NCBI GenBank assembly: GCA_023014485.1
Contig: JAJOZX010000923.1
Span: forward strand, 816,001-880,000
Length of the DNA stretch: 64,000 bases
Direction of reading: 5' to 3'
From: Bathynomus jamesi
Taxonomy: Eukaryota; Arthropoda; Malacostraca; Isopoda; Cirolanidae
This document shows positions 1-9,743 of this stretch, in pieces. Made by a program: the position numbers and the translations under genes. Every line of letters begins with the position of its first letter. The first letter of the stretch is position 1. The notes beneath the pieces were generated by a model. The model was not told the DNA's origin, ran no database searches, and saw only the letters and a program-made list of their open reading frames with translations.

Positions 1-73
1 TAAAATGAATAAATTGAGAAATTAAAAGTGCTTAATGAAATTAGCATATTTTAAATAGTTGATTATAAAATGG
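1..73. other. AT-rich flank of LTR element
   Basis: Short AT-rich stretch with no gene. Its last four bases (ATGG, 70-73) are repeated at 5091-5094 just after the downstream LTR and form the target-site duplication of the Ty3/gypsy element. Confidence 0.8.
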
Positions 74-537
74 TGTAGTGAATACTCTTATTTTAGTTTA
101 AAGATAAATGTTAATTTTACCGTCTTGAATTTCGGAATAGTTATAAATTCATTTTAAATTAGTTACCCATCATAATTCAATTGTGAACCACATTAATACT
201 AATTTTATGTATATTGTATTATTTTATTGTATGTAAACATAATTAATTATATATCACAATTGTCAGTTAATTATTTATATTCAAATATTTATTTTAATCT
301 AATACCATGTCCATTTTACAAATAAATAATAGAAATCTAAGGGTTATATTTTCAACCTTTGGTACTGTCGCAGTTTCGCCTAACGGACTCAATACGGCTA
401 GTGAGATAATCACTGGTTGGCACTTAACTAGCGGCAGTGCTTATGGCTACATCATCCAGGTTAACCTATACCGGATAGATGCGCTACGGTCCCAAGCCGT
501 AGCTTGCCTAGGCCGACGACGACGACGTAAACCAACA
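74..537 (+). repeat. 5' LTR of Ty3/gypsy element 1
   Basis: Starts TGTAGTGAATAC and ends ACCAACA (TG...CA). It matches 4627-5090 over its whole 464 bp, with one visible difference (T here, C there, in the AGAAATYCAAGG context near 337). The short open frame inside (307-597) begins in the LTR and has no recognisable domain. Confidence 0.95.
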
Positions 538-539
538 AT

Positions 540-557
540 TGGTGACTCCGGAGTTGG
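540..557 (+). other. primer-binding site
   Basis: TGGTGACTCCGGAGTTGG begins two bases after the 5' LTR, where a tRNA primer site is expected; TGG pairs with the CCA tail of the primer. I cannot name the tRNA with confidence. Confidence 0.7.
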
Positions 558-561
558 ATTC

Positions 562-735
562 CCCCCTTTTACCCGAACGACTAGGACTAGACTGTAACGT
601 CGTTCGTGCCCATCACCCCCTTCACCCGAGCGACTAGGACCAGACTGTAACGTCGCTCGTGCCCTCTGCCCACCACCCCCTTCACCCGAGCGACTAGGAC
701 CAGACTGTAATGTCGCTCGTGCCCTCTGCCCCTAC
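562..735 (+). repeat. leader tandem repeat, about 3 copies
   Basis: Roughly 47-59-bp units containing CGAGCGACTAGGACCAGACT and CGTCGCTCGTGCCC, repeated with C-rich spacers at about 566, 613 and 672. It lies in the untranslated leader between primer site and gag. Open frames on the minus strand here are by-products of the repeat. Confidence 0.8.
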
Positions 736-830
736 CCCTGCCCGTGCGCTCTGTGCCTGCGCTCGTCTCAACCTCCACTCTTCGTTGGTAACTTGTCGTC
801 TTGCTTGTACGTCAGCAAGCATAGGAGAAG

Positions 831-1304
831 ATGCCTGACGACGCTGGTGCCATCTCCCACTTGAGCGTAAAGCTCCCCGTCTTCTGGCCGGGTGATCCAT
901 TTATTTGGTTCCACCAAGTGGAATCACAATTCAACTTGGGAAGGATCACCGCTAGCTGGACGAAATACGATCATGTTTTGTCCTCTACCAGCGAGCATCA
1001 TCTCTGAAGTCCGTGACGTCATCGTGTCTACTTCCACGAGTGAGGACCCATACAACGATCTGAAGTCTGCCATCCTGTGCCGCACCACTGTCTCCGAGCG
1101 TGAGAAACTACATCAGTTAATCTCAAAAGAAGAACTTGGAGACCGTAAGCCCACTCAAATGCTGAGGGCTATGCAGTGCGCTCTAGGCGAACGCGCACAA
1201 ACCTTCGATAAGGACATCTTTAGACAGTTGTTCTTGCAGAAACTTCCTCCATCAGCTCAGCGTGTCTTGGCCACTATGGATCCTGCTACTCCAGTGATAA
1301 ACTA
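831..1304 (+). pseudogene. gag: gag of Ty3/gypsy element 1 (frameshifted)
   Basis: ATG at 831 opens a frame beginning MPDDAGAISHLSVKLPVFWP; near 970-980 the reading frame shifts and continues to a stop at 1303-1305. The conserved start (PVFWPGDP, then a WFHQVESQF motif) is typical of arthropod Ty3/gypsy capsid proteins. The later part includes LISKEELGDRKPTQMLRAM and LPPSAQRVLATM. Gag packages element RNA in particles. The frame breaks again around 1305-1326, and the nucleocapsid zinc-knuckle region (1326-1538) cannot be read cleanly. Confidence 0.8.
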
Positions 1305-1541
1305 GCAGAAACTGCCGACAAAGTAGTGGAGATTGACACAGCTCCGGTCAACAACGTGAAACACACAATCGGAACTGGAGTTGAAAGTGAAAGAGTTAAG
1401 TCAACAACTCAACCACGTTTGTTCTCTGCTACAAAATCAACGGCAAAGAAGCCATTCTCGGTCAAGATTTACGAAGAGGCATCGTTCGAGTTTCGGGAAG
1501 ATCTGCTTCTACCACGCCAAATTTGGAAAGAAGGCTAGGAA

Positions 1542-1850
1542 GTGCATCTCTCCCTTGCAATTTTTCGTCGGAAAACCCAGCAGCGAGTCCTAATGGCGTC
1601 TAGTACTCGCACTGCCAACCTGTTATTCATAAAGGACAGGAACTCTGGTGTCAATTTCTTGGTTGATACCGGAGCGTCAGTCAGTGTATTCCTTCAAAAA
1701 TCTGGTCATACGCACTCGGAATCTCCGCCTCTATACGCTGCTAACGGTTCACGCATACCCACGTACGGTACTCAGTCGCGTGAACTAACTTGGGCCTTCA
1801 CCGATCCTTCAAGTGGATTTTCATCTGTGCTCAAGTGCGGCATCCCATAA
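1542..1850 (+). pseudogene. pol: pol: aspartic protease segment
   Basis: Retroviral-type aspartic protease domain, which cleaves the Gag-Pol polyprotein. The active-site motif FLVDTGASVSVF is present (Asp codon at 1665). A substrate-flap-like stretch (YAANGSRIPTYGTQ) follows. The continuation in another frame (from 1790) holds a PIIGADFLQHF-type ending, matching the usual ILG.DFL motif. Frames change near 1790-1850. Confidence 0.85.
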
Positions 1851-2010
1851 TCGGCGCTGACTTCCTCCAGCATTTCAAACTCCTGGTGGATCTTGACAAG
1901 CGACGCTTATGCGACCAGGCCACACTGCTTTCTGTTCTTGCCAAACAGGTTGCCCTTCCGGGACGCCTCGAACTCTGCACTTTCCCTCGTTCCCCTAATT
2001 CCATGTACCA

Positions 2011-3415
2011 GTGCCTTTTCCAGCGATATCAGGAATTCTTCAACCGATGCAGATGGGTGATACCATTAAGCACACCATTACCCATCACATTACAACAAAA
2101 GGTACCCCTGTGTTTGCAAAACCCAGACGTCTTGCCCCGGACAAACTGAAAGCTGCCAAATCGGAATTCCAGCTTATGATAGATCTTGGGATAATAAGAC
2201 CTTCCAAAAGCAGTTGGTCCTCTCCCTACACCTGGTCCAGAAGAAGTCAGGAGACTGGAGACCATGTGGGGATACCGGTTTTTGAATTCGACAACCATCC
2301 CGGACCGATATCCGGTACCAAATGTCCAAGACTTTACTTCTCTTCTCCACGGCAAATCTATCTTCAGTAAAATAGACCTTGTTAAGGCTTTCCACACATT
2401 CCGTAGAGCCTTCGGATATTCCCAAGACTGCAGTTTGTACACCATTTGGGTTATTCGAATTTTTGAAGATGCCGTTCGGGCTACGGAATGCTGCGCAAAC
2501 CTTTCAGAGGTTTATAGATGAGGTCACCAGAGGCTTAGACTTTGTTTATGCCTACATCGATGATTTGCTTGTGGCCAGCTCAACGGAAGAGGAACATAAG
2601 GAACATTTCACTCCTTTTTCAACGCTTAGAACAATACGGTGTTACTATTAATGCATCTAAGTGTGTGTTTGCACAGCCAACCTTGGAATTTCTTGGTCAC
2701 ACGATTTCGCAGCACGGAATTACCCCCCTTCAGGACAAGTGTGAAGTGATAAAAAATTACCCTATGCCAAGTAATCAGCGTGAGTTACGTCGGTTTCTAG
2801 GTTTGGTAAATTATTACCACAAGTTCATTAAAAAACTGTGCCAGTGTTCTTGCTCCTCTACACGCTATGATCACACACAAACGCAAGGTAACGAAAATGG
2901 TATGGTGTAGCGATAGTTTACAGGCGTTCGACAATGCCAAAAATGCTATCAATAGTGCATTGTCTCTGTCATTTCCTATCAGTGATGCCCCCCTAACTCT
3001 GACGGTCGATGCATCAGATGTTGCGATCGGTGGAGTGTTGGAACAAACCATTAACGGTCAACAAGCACCCATCGCGTTTTACTCAAAAAAGCTGCAGCCA
3101 GCCCAAACGCGTTATAGTGCTTTCGGACGTGAACTTCTTGCTATTTACTTAAACGTGAAGCATTTTCAACATTTCCTTGAAGGCCGAGAGTTTTGTGTTT
3201 TACGACCACAAACCTTTGGTCACTGCTTCAATAAAAACAGCTGTAACCACTCTCCAGAGTCATCAGGCAACTCGATTATATCTCGCAATTTACCACAGAT
3301 ATCCGCCACATCAAAGGTGTCTGAACACTCCAGCGGATGCACTTTCAAGAATAGAGATTACTTCTGTTACCCTCAGCTCTACACTGTGGAATGCTATTGC
3401 ACAGGATCAAGATAA
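2011..3415 (+). pseudogene. pol: pol: reverse transcriptase and RNase H, multiply frameshifted
   Basis: Reverse transcriptase copies element RNA into DNA. Visible blocks in order: HTITHHITTKGTPVFAKPRR and a LGIIRPSKSSWSSPY motif (2011-2230), a SKIDLVKAFH motif near 2365, FGLRNAAQTFQRF (2470-2510), catalytic YIDD at 2553-2564, and FLGHTI. RNase H follows with LTVDASDVAIGGVLEQ (about 2997), FGRELLAIY and, in another frame, DHKPLVTAS. Frames alternate at about 2149, 2370, 2540, 2650, 2870 and 3180. Catalytic residues are kept even though the frame is not. Confidence 0.9.
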
Positions 3416-4603
3416 GGATACGGAACTACAAGACCTGCTCAGAGAAGACTCCACTCACTCACTTTCCCTCAAGAAAATGAGTATGCCAGGATTGTCTGTG
3501 CCCCTCTATTGCGACGTATCAACAGCTGCTATTCGCCCTTATGTCCCTCCATGTCACAGAAAAGCAGTCTTCACGGATCTTCATAAGCCCTCCCATCCTG
3601 GTATCCGTGCTTCGCAACACTGGTTACCTCTCGCTTTGTTTGGCCCTCGATGCGGAAGGATGTCAAACATTGGACCAAAACGTGCCTTGCCTGCCAGCGT
3701 GCCAAAGTCCAAAGCACACCAGGTCCCCTTTGACGCATTTCCGCCCCCATCCCAGCGATTTGAGGTAATTCATGTAGACATTGTTGGCCCTCTTCCAGTG
3801 ATTCAAGGCCAACGTTATCTGCTCACCTGTCTCGACCGCTTTTCCAGATGGCCTGAAGCCATCCCACTTCCTGATATCCAAGCGGACACTGTTGCAAGAG
3901 CCTTTCTTCATGGATGGGTATCAAGATTTGGATTGCCGACAAAAGTCATCACTGACCAAGGTCGCCAATTTGAGTCTTCGCTTTGGAAGAAGTTTTACCA
4001 GCTTGTTGGGTACAGTACATGCGCATACCTGTGCGTATCATCCGCAAGCTAACGGCCTCGTCGAACGCTTCCATCGCCAGCTGAAGTCATCCCTTATGTG
4101 TCACGAAGACTCCATTGGATGGATAAGCTTCCACTCGTGTTGCTTGGTATTCGCTCTGCATTTAAGAGTGATCTGAAGACTACAGCGGCCGAACTAGTCT
4201 ATGGAACAACACTGCGGCTACCAGGTGGCTACTTCACTGCAGGGGATAAGTCATGTGATCCTACGGAATTCGCTCAAACACTTTCCTCTCACATGCAGTC
4301 CCTTCAGCCTGTTCCCCTCGATTGACTAGCCAACAGAACATCTTTGTTTCCCCAGCCCTCCAGTCTTGCACCCACGTTTTCGTTCGTGTACCTGTCCCAA
4401 AACGGCCTCTCCAATGTCCATATGACGGGCCCTATGAAGTTCTCCGACGTACGCGCAAATCATTTCTCATCCAGCGCGGTTCCAAGGTCGACAAGGTTTC
4501 TATCGATCGTCTTAAGCCTGCGTTTTTGGAATCAACCTTAAGCGAGGTACATGTAGCTACCAAAAAGGTCCAGCGGAAATCTGTGTCGTTCGGAACTCTT
4601 TGA
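3416..4603 (+). pseudogene. pol: pol: integrase, frameshifted
   Basis: Integrase inserts the element cDNA. It has a partial zinc-binding H..H region (HPGIRASQHW) then the catalytic core: Asp in VIHVDIVGPLP (codon 3777), Asp in VITDQGRQFES (codon 3954) and Glu in ANGLVERFHRQLKSS (codon 4063). The D,D,E set is intact, but the frame shifts between the second Asp and the Glu (about 3990-4020), and again near 4098-4176 and 4320. The last part (4322-4603) has YDGPYEVLRRTRKSFLIQ and VSIDRLKPAF, typical of the gypsy integrase C-terminal domain. No chromodomain is seen. Confidence 0.9.
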
Positions 4604-4610
4604 ACTTCCT

Positions 4611-4626
4611 CTCTGGTGGGGGAGTG
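4611..4626 (+). other. polypurine tract
   Basis: A GGTGGGGGAGTG purine run directly before the 3' LTR, the normal plus-strand primer of LTR elements. Confidence 0.75.
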
Positions 4627-5090
4627 TGTAGTGAATACTCTTATTTTAGTTTAAAGATAAATGTTAATTTTACCGTCTTGAATTTCGGAATAGTTATAAA
4701 TTCATTTTAAATTAGTTACCCATCATAATTCAATTGTGAACCACATTAATACTAATTTTATGTATATTGTATTATTTTATTGTATGTAAACATAATTAAT
4801 TATATATCACAATTGTCAGTTAATTATTTATATTCAAATATTTATTTTAATCTAATACCATGTCCATTTTACAAATAAATAATAGAAATCCAAGGGTTAT
4901 ATTTTCAACCTTTGGTACTGTCGCAGTTTCGCCTAACGGACTCAATACGGCTAGTGAGATAATCACTGGTTGGCACTTAACTAGCGGCAGTGCTTATGGC
5001 TACATCATCCAGGTTAACCTATACCGGATAGATGCGCTACGGTCCCAAGCCGTAGCTTGCCTAGGCCGACGACGACGACGTAAACCAACA
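4627..5090 (+). repeat. 3' LTR of Ty3/gypsy element 1
   Basis: 464 bp, equal in length to the 5' LTR with a single base difference. It is followed by ATGG (5091-5094), the second copy of the target duplication. Confidence 0.95.
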
Positions 5091-5815
5091 ATGGGAATTT
5101 CATTACTGACGTAAAAATGGCAATAGTGAACTTATACATCAGTAGGAGCTAATGAGGTGCTTTTTAGTGATTTGCGAAGTACATTTAGTGATGAAGCCTG
5201 TATTCCATACATCTGCTCCTTTGAAAGAAGGTGCATTTCCTGCAGTTTCTATTTTATAGTTAGGTTTGTATATAAAATCCCTGGGCAGTCTGGTATTATA
5301 ACGACAGTGTATTTGATGAGGGGGGGGGGGGTGATAGCTCTTTGAATGGGTGATGTATGTTGATTTTTATTGATAACTTTGAACATATTGAGAGCAACAT
5401 TGAATTTGTATAAGTCATTTAGTGTTAAAATATTTAGCTTTTTAAAAATTGGGGAAATGTGACTTTGTCTGTTGTCATTATTCGAGAGAGCTCGCAGGCA
5501 TTTTTTATGAATGACTTCCAAGGGATATTTTATATATTTCTATGAGTTAGCCCATGTTGTAATGCAATATAATAAATGTGGATGGATGAAGGAATAATAT
5601 AGGGTAAGGAGTGCGTTTTGAGGAAGGGTCTTTTTTAGCTTAAATAATATGAAGAGAAGTCTTGATATTTTGGATTTGATATGTTGTACATGACTTTTGA
5701 AAATTAGTTTTTCGTCTAAATTAATGTCAAGTACTTTAACCTCATTCACCGTTGCAAGAGTAGTATTCCCAATTTTTATTTGACAGTTTGTATTAATATG
5801 TTTTGTGGTAATAAT

Positions 5816-6574
5816 CAGTGGTGTAGTGCTAAATAAAGAAGTGAGGGAACGCATTTTGAAAGTGTTACTCAGATGCGGGGGGGACAATGGCGAGCGCGGC
5901 GAGCCCATACAGCTGGGGGTCCGGGGGCACTGTAAGCCCCCCAGGAAATCTTTTGAAATCTGACAATTTCAGGATATTTGAGGTCATATGCACTGGATAT
6001 TAGGATATATTCCAAGGTTGAAGATGCAGTATTTCCAGTGTCATTAGATATACGACATCCAGTACGATCAATAAAAATAGCGGATCAAATATAGAATTCG
6101 GACCCCAGCCTTCTTTAGTTAGCTTTATAAGGCTAACTAACGAAAATATCATGACCTAACCTAACCAATCGTCAAGGGCGTACAGTTAACCTAACGATTG
6201 GTTAGGTTAGGTCGTGATATTTTCGTTAGTTAGCCTTATAAAGCTAACTAAAAAAGGCTGGGGTCCGAATTCTACATTTGATCCAAAATAGCTAACAACT
6301 GGAATGATTAACTAAAAAAAAGTTAACAACTGGTACGCCGTGGTGACTGTTTCACCAGATCTTTATAGGCTAGCATTGCCTCAGTCGAAGCTAAAAGAAA
6401 TGAAGCAGTTAATGATTCTTTCTCATATTTCTTCTAGGGGTGGGAATTAAAATTTCATGACGTTAGAGATTTGTAAGTTCGGATTTATTTGAAATAGTGA
6501 GGGAACGCCGTTCCGTCTACCAAAAAAAGTAAGGGAACGCCGTTCCCACGCGTTCCCACAGCACTACACCACTG
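5816..6574. mobile_element. hAT-type MITE inside the LINE
   Basis: Ends are CAGTGGTGTAGTGCT and its complement AGCACTACACCACTG, a classic hAT terminal repeat. Flanks carry the 8-bp duplication GTAATAAT (5808-5815 and 6575-6582). LINE coding sequence resumes on both sides. No transposase is seen inside. The sequence next to the ends also pairs (GAGGGAACGC). It hosts the foldback element at 6082-6284. Confidence 0.92.
6082..6284. mobile_element. 203-bp GG-ended foldback element, copy 1
   Basis: Near-perfect palindrome from GGATCAAATATAG to its complement. Flanks are the exact 8-bp duplication AAAATAGC (6074-6081, 6285-6292). The arm includes GTTAGCTTTATAAGGCTAAC, AACGAAAATATC and CCTAACCTAACCAATCG, with the loop CAAGGGCGTACAGTTAACC. 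It is nested in a hAT MITE that is itself nested in a LINE. Confidence 0.92.
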
Positions 6575-7079
6575 GTAATAATCATATAAGATGACTTTGT
6601 CAGGTTCAATAAAAGTTTATTAGCACACATCCATTTATACACATTTTCTAATTGCCTGTTCATTTCATTAATCAGAAAGTCTGAGTTATGATGTGAAAAA
6701 GTAAGTGTGGTATCATCTGCGTATTGTACGCAATTTAATGTGGTTGAGATATGAAAATCGTTGACGTGAATTAGAAATAGTAATGGGCCAAGAATAAATC
6801 CTTGTGGGACTCCACTAGTTAGCATCGCCTTGTCGGATAAATTATCTTTTAATCTGATTTACTGATGACGATTTGACAGATGTGATTTAAACCAATCTAG
6901 GATATATTTTCTTCTTATTCCGTAAATGTGAAGTTTATTCAATAAGATTTCATGCGAAAATGCATCAACTGCTTTTGACAAGTCGAGGAAGATCAAGGCA
7001 GTGTGTTTTTTGCTGTTTAATTTCTGATACACATTTTCTAATAGCATGTTTATGGCAACTTCCGTTGTATGTCCCCCTC

Positions 7080-7285
7080 AAACCCAAATTTCCAATCTCA
7101 ATGTAGGACTTTCCATCTTAAGTTAGATATTTCTTATAAAATACCTTTCGGGCATGTAAATGCGTCACAGCACCTCAATTTTTATACCTTTTCACAAATC
7201 AGGAAACTCTTTTTATTTTTCTAAAATTAGGAATTCTTATTTCGAACAGTTTCATTTACGGACCGCGAATGATATTACGAATTAC
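7080..7285. repeat. dispersed repeat fragment
   Basis: No gene. The segment with CCCAAATTTCCAATC and AAAATACCTTTCGGGCATG...AATGCGTCACA resembles pieces at 30840-30990 and 11395-11530, so it is probably a diverged interspersed repeat. Confidence 0.4.
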
Positions 7286-7290
7286 AATGA

Positions 7291-7379
7291 GTGAGATGTA
7301 TAAGGTGATCCAAAAAAAGGAGTTCCCAGAAATAACTTTTTACGCAAATATTTTTGGGAACACCTTTTTGGATCACCTT
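7291..7379. mobile_element. ~90-bp mariner-like MITE
   Basis: Inverted ends AAGGTGATCCAAAAA / TTTTTGGATCACCTT surround a short centre (TTACGCAAATATTTTTGGG), with TA at both borders. The small size, TA flanks and foldback shape fit a Tc1/mariner-type MITE. Confidence 0.7.
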
Positions 7380-7662
7380 GTATTTTTTTTTTTTACTTTT
7401 AGGGTGAGGAAGTAATTTCTTTTATTAGTGTGACATTTAAAACGTTTCATTTAACTTTCAAAAATTTTTTGATTGAAAGCACGGTCAGCAAACAAAGTCC
7501 TTTCGTTTTACCTCCATTTTAAAATAATGATGTCTGTCGAAGGTCCCTTCAAAAAACTTAAGTCTGAATTTGAACTTAAATTTGAATTTAAAATTATTTA
7601 AAGATGATAATAGCTAAAACTAAAATAAAATATTTAAGGAAGAGCCTAACTTGCAAATAGTA
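7380..7662. other. AT-rich, no feature seen
   Basis: AT-rich sequence with homopolymer T and A runs. I see no open frame, RNA gene or clear repeat structure. Confidence 0.6.
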
Positions 7663-7838
7663 TAGCTACGTCATAACACCGCTTCCCGTCGATCATCGAA
7701 ATTAAGCGACATTGGGGTCTCCTGGTTAGAAGTTAGATGGAAGACCGTCCTCCGCCCCCAGATGATGTAATGATCCAACGTAAAGCTGGAGGTCCCCTCC
7801 GTCATATGACCTTAGATATTACGAAGGAGGTTAAACAA
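7663..7838 (+). mobile_element. 5S-rRNA-derived SINE copy 1
   Basis: The segment CGAAATTAAGCGACATTGGG, then GGTTAGAAGTTAGATGG and AAGACCGTC, follows the order of a 5S rRNA gene (GAAGTTAAGC, GGTTAGTACTTGGATGGG, GAGACCGCC). After it comes a non-5S body with ACGTAAAGCTGGAGGTCCCC, TCATATGACCTTA and GGAGGTTAAACA. The same 5S head plus body recurs in both orientations elsewhere in the window, which marks it as a SINE3-type element and not a functional 5S gene. Confidence 0.85.
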
Positions 7839-7980
7839 CCTCTCCCATCATTACAAGTGGTATACAAGTATCTGGTTGCATATAAAGCCATTTGAACAAG
7901 AAGAGTGTTATAGCAGTGCTTGTGATATCTTAAATTTTTGCAAGTTAGAAATTAATTTAACATTTTTGTATTAGTAACCA

Positions 7981-8070
7981 TTTACCGCCGAAAGAGACGA
8001 ATTGGTAACATTTCAAATAATACACGCATTCATAACTTACTGTAACTTGACAAAACATTCTGGCGGTAAA
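7981..8070. mobile_element. ~90-bp MITE with TTTACCGCC ends
   Basis: TTTACCGCC at the left and GGCGGTAAA at the right. The inside (TTTCAAATAATACACGCATTC) resembles the inside of the element at 8320-8407, so the two may belong to one family with diverged ends. Confidence 0.55.
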
Positions 8071-8274
8071 GGATTGAGTACTTCTCTAACAGAATTAAAT
8101 ATTTTGTATATTTTACTAGTGGTAAACACAGAGTTCCAATGCAGAATTGTACAAACAAACTGGACAGTCAGTTTATTCCTCAACCTTCCCTTTTTCACAT
8201 CTTGACCTAGGTTGGTTCACACGAACTTGGTCGAGTGGATATTCTGTCCACACTAAACAACTAACAATTTAACC

Positions 8275-8319
8275 TACGCTAAACCTAACCTAAACTAAAC
8301 CTAACCTAATCTAACTTAA
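8275..8319. repeat. degenerate CCTAA (telomere-like) array
   Basis: Repeats of CTAAACCTAACCTAA, which is TTAGG-like on the other strand, with irregular spacing. It ends at the TTAA that borders the next MITE. Confidence 0.65.
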
Positions 8320-8407
8320 CCCTTTAAGGACTGAAGGTACAAATTGCTAACGTTTCAAATACAAGCATTCATAACTTAACCTTACAAAAAATTCAGGGCT
8401 TAAAGGG
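8320..8407. mobile_element. 88-bp piggyBac-like MITE
   Basis: Ends CCCTTTAAGGACTGAA / TTCAGGGCTTAAAGGG, bordered by TTAA on both sides (8316-8319 and 8408-8411). TTAA duplication and CCC-starting ends fit the piggyBac superfamily. Confidence 0.7.
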
Positions 8408-8467
8408 TTAACCCACAATTACTTGTAGATGAAGTGTCAGGTCGAGAGAATGACTCCCGGAAAAGCC

Positions 8468-8690
8468 AGCGTCCGTAGCTTAGTGAATAACACCGTTTCC
8501 CTAAAAAGCTAAGTAAAGACACTGAGGTCGGGGGCTCGGCTCCCGATGGTGCTGATCGTAAAATTTAGGAGTTTGCGCAATGGGCCACATTAGTCTGGCT
8601 TGAGCCGTTATGCCAGTATTTGGCCCTCCTCGCCGATTATTTATTATCCCGTCATAAGTGACTAGCGTAACATTACTCTTGACCACCACA
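8468..8690 (+). mobile_element. tRNA-derived SINE relic
   Basis: Box-A-like GTAGCTTAGTGAATAACACC is followed by box-B-like GGTCGGGGGCTCGGCTCCC, the internal polymerase III promoter layout of a tRNA. A non-tRNA body follows. Related heads are at 57733-57805 (+) and 20640-20727 (-). Confidence 0.7.
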
Positions 8691-8699
8691 ACACTAGAA

Positions 8700-9325
8700 A
8701 AATACTAAGCTTCCAAACTGCGTTCTCAGAAACTAAGTCCACAAGACAAAAAAGCCTAAATAGCCGAAAACGTCACGGGATCAATAATGTTTGTAGTTTT
8801 TCAAGGTCACTTTTCTCCTAAATTTACGTCATTCTTTGGAATAAATTAACTTAAAGTCACTTTATTCAAGTTGAGGTTTTCTTTAAGTTTGGAGTCGAAA
8901 TCAAGTTAACCCTTTCCAGTTCACACTAAGTTTTATTGGGAAAAACTTCGCTTATTATACCAAATAACATTATCTGCACTATAAAAGTTAAAGTTGAAGT
9001 TACCTTTGAGTGTCAATTTCAATTCGAAATTAATCGCGGGATTAAGATGGAAATTATCTTATACTTGCCTTGACTTTACCTATTTTCGAGGCTAAGCATT
9101 TGTTAAACTAGCAGCGCATGAATTCAGACACATCTTAACACTAATTTCACAACCATGGAAAATTATACCAAGGATATACTTTAGCAAAGTTACGAAATAA
9201 GGGTAAACACCTATTCATAACCTCGGTAACTTATACCAAAGGTATATTTTACCCAGGGTATGAAATAGGGGTTAATGAATTTCAAGAAAGATTCGAACGT
9301 GACATTTATTAAACTACTGCCTTGC
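8700..9325. other. no gene; weak internal duplication
   Basis: AT-rich. At 9155-9275 two similar stretches (AATTATACCAAGGATATACTTT and CTTATACCAAAGGTATATTTT contexts, each followed by GAAATARGGGT) suggest an old ~85-bp tandem duplication. Nothing else recognised. Confidence 0.5.
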
Positions 9326-9326
9326 C

Positions 9327-9353
9327 CGACCCGTCAAAAAAATGACGGGTTGG
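9327..9353 (-). other. candidate Helitron 3' hairpin
   Basis: CCGACCCGTCA and TGACGGGTTGG form an 11-bp stem around a short A-run. On the minus strand, downstream of the helicase relic, this is where a Helitron 3' hairpin would lie. It is followed by GCAAGGCAGTAG, close to but not exactly the CTRR end. Tentative. Confidence 0.35.
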
Positions 9354-9431
9354 AATTTTGTAAACCCCCTCTGGGGGCGCCGCCCTTCCTTCAGCGAGTT
9401 TTGTTCACCAAACTTCCCCCTTCATCATAAA

Positions 9432-9630
9432 AGAAAAAACAAACCAAAATACATAACAAAATACATACAAACCAAAATACATACAAAATACCAAAACAGA
9501 CCAAAATATATAACAAAATACATACAAACCAAAATGCGTGTAAAATGCCAAAACAGACCAAAATACTTAGCAAAATACATAAAACAAAACGCATACAAAA
9601 TACCAAAACAGACCAAAATAAATATATCCA
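9432..9630. repeat. A-rich minisatellite
   Basis: Irregular repeats of AAACCAAAATACATA, ACAAAATACATAC and CCAAAACAGA, about 40-60 bp per unit. Open frames on either strand here are low-complexity products of the repeat, not genes. Confidence 0.8.
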
Positions 9631-9743
9631 AATATGGGGCAACTTCATCGTAAATTACTACTTGATTTTACCGAGTCTGATTCTCACTAATCAGTCAAAT
9701 ATTTCATCGTATATTACATTTCTCGTGAACACTTTTACATCTT

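Larger units (their letters stand above)
74..5090 (+). mobile_element. Ty3/gypsy LTR retrotransposon, young but coding-defective
   Basis: A complete LTR element: two 464-bp LTRs, primer-binding site, gag, pol in the order protease, reverse transcriptase, RNase H, integrase (the Ty3/gypsy order), polypurine tract and an ATGG target duplication. No env-like or chromodomain region is visible. The LTRs differ at one position only, so by the usual logic insertion was recent. The coding region nevertheless changes frame about a dozen times between 831 and 4603, so it could not make a full polyprotein as written. Either it moved with proteins supplied in trans, or the assembly carries many small indel errors. 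Confidence 0.95.
5095..7075 (-). pseudogene. LINE (non-LTR retrotransposon) relic, Jockey-like
   Basis: Minus-strand reverse transcriptase fragments of one LINE. Block 6859-7047 has ALIFLDLSKAVDAFSHEILL (usual motif LDLSKAFDTV.H). Block 6517-6825 has SGVPQGFILGPLLFLIHVND and the catalytic YADDTTL. Block 5540-5908 has a thumb-like KVLDINLDEKLIFKSHV, and 5249-5521 a C-terminal KCLRALSNN. The copy is split at 5815 by a hAT MITE, interrupted near 6830-6860, truncated on its 5' side near 7075, and not functional. Confidence 0.85.

Noticed and set aside
587..900. Overlapping minus-strand open frames rich in Arg/Gly
   Set aside because: They are the reverse of the C-rich leader tandem repeat; sequence repeats explain them.
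7663..7838. Functional 5S rRNA gene
   Set aside because: The 5S part is degraded and fused to a non-5S body that recurs elsewhere; it is a SINE.
9342..9653. Lys/Tyr/Ile-rich frames on both strands
   Set aside because: Products of an A-rich minisatellite.
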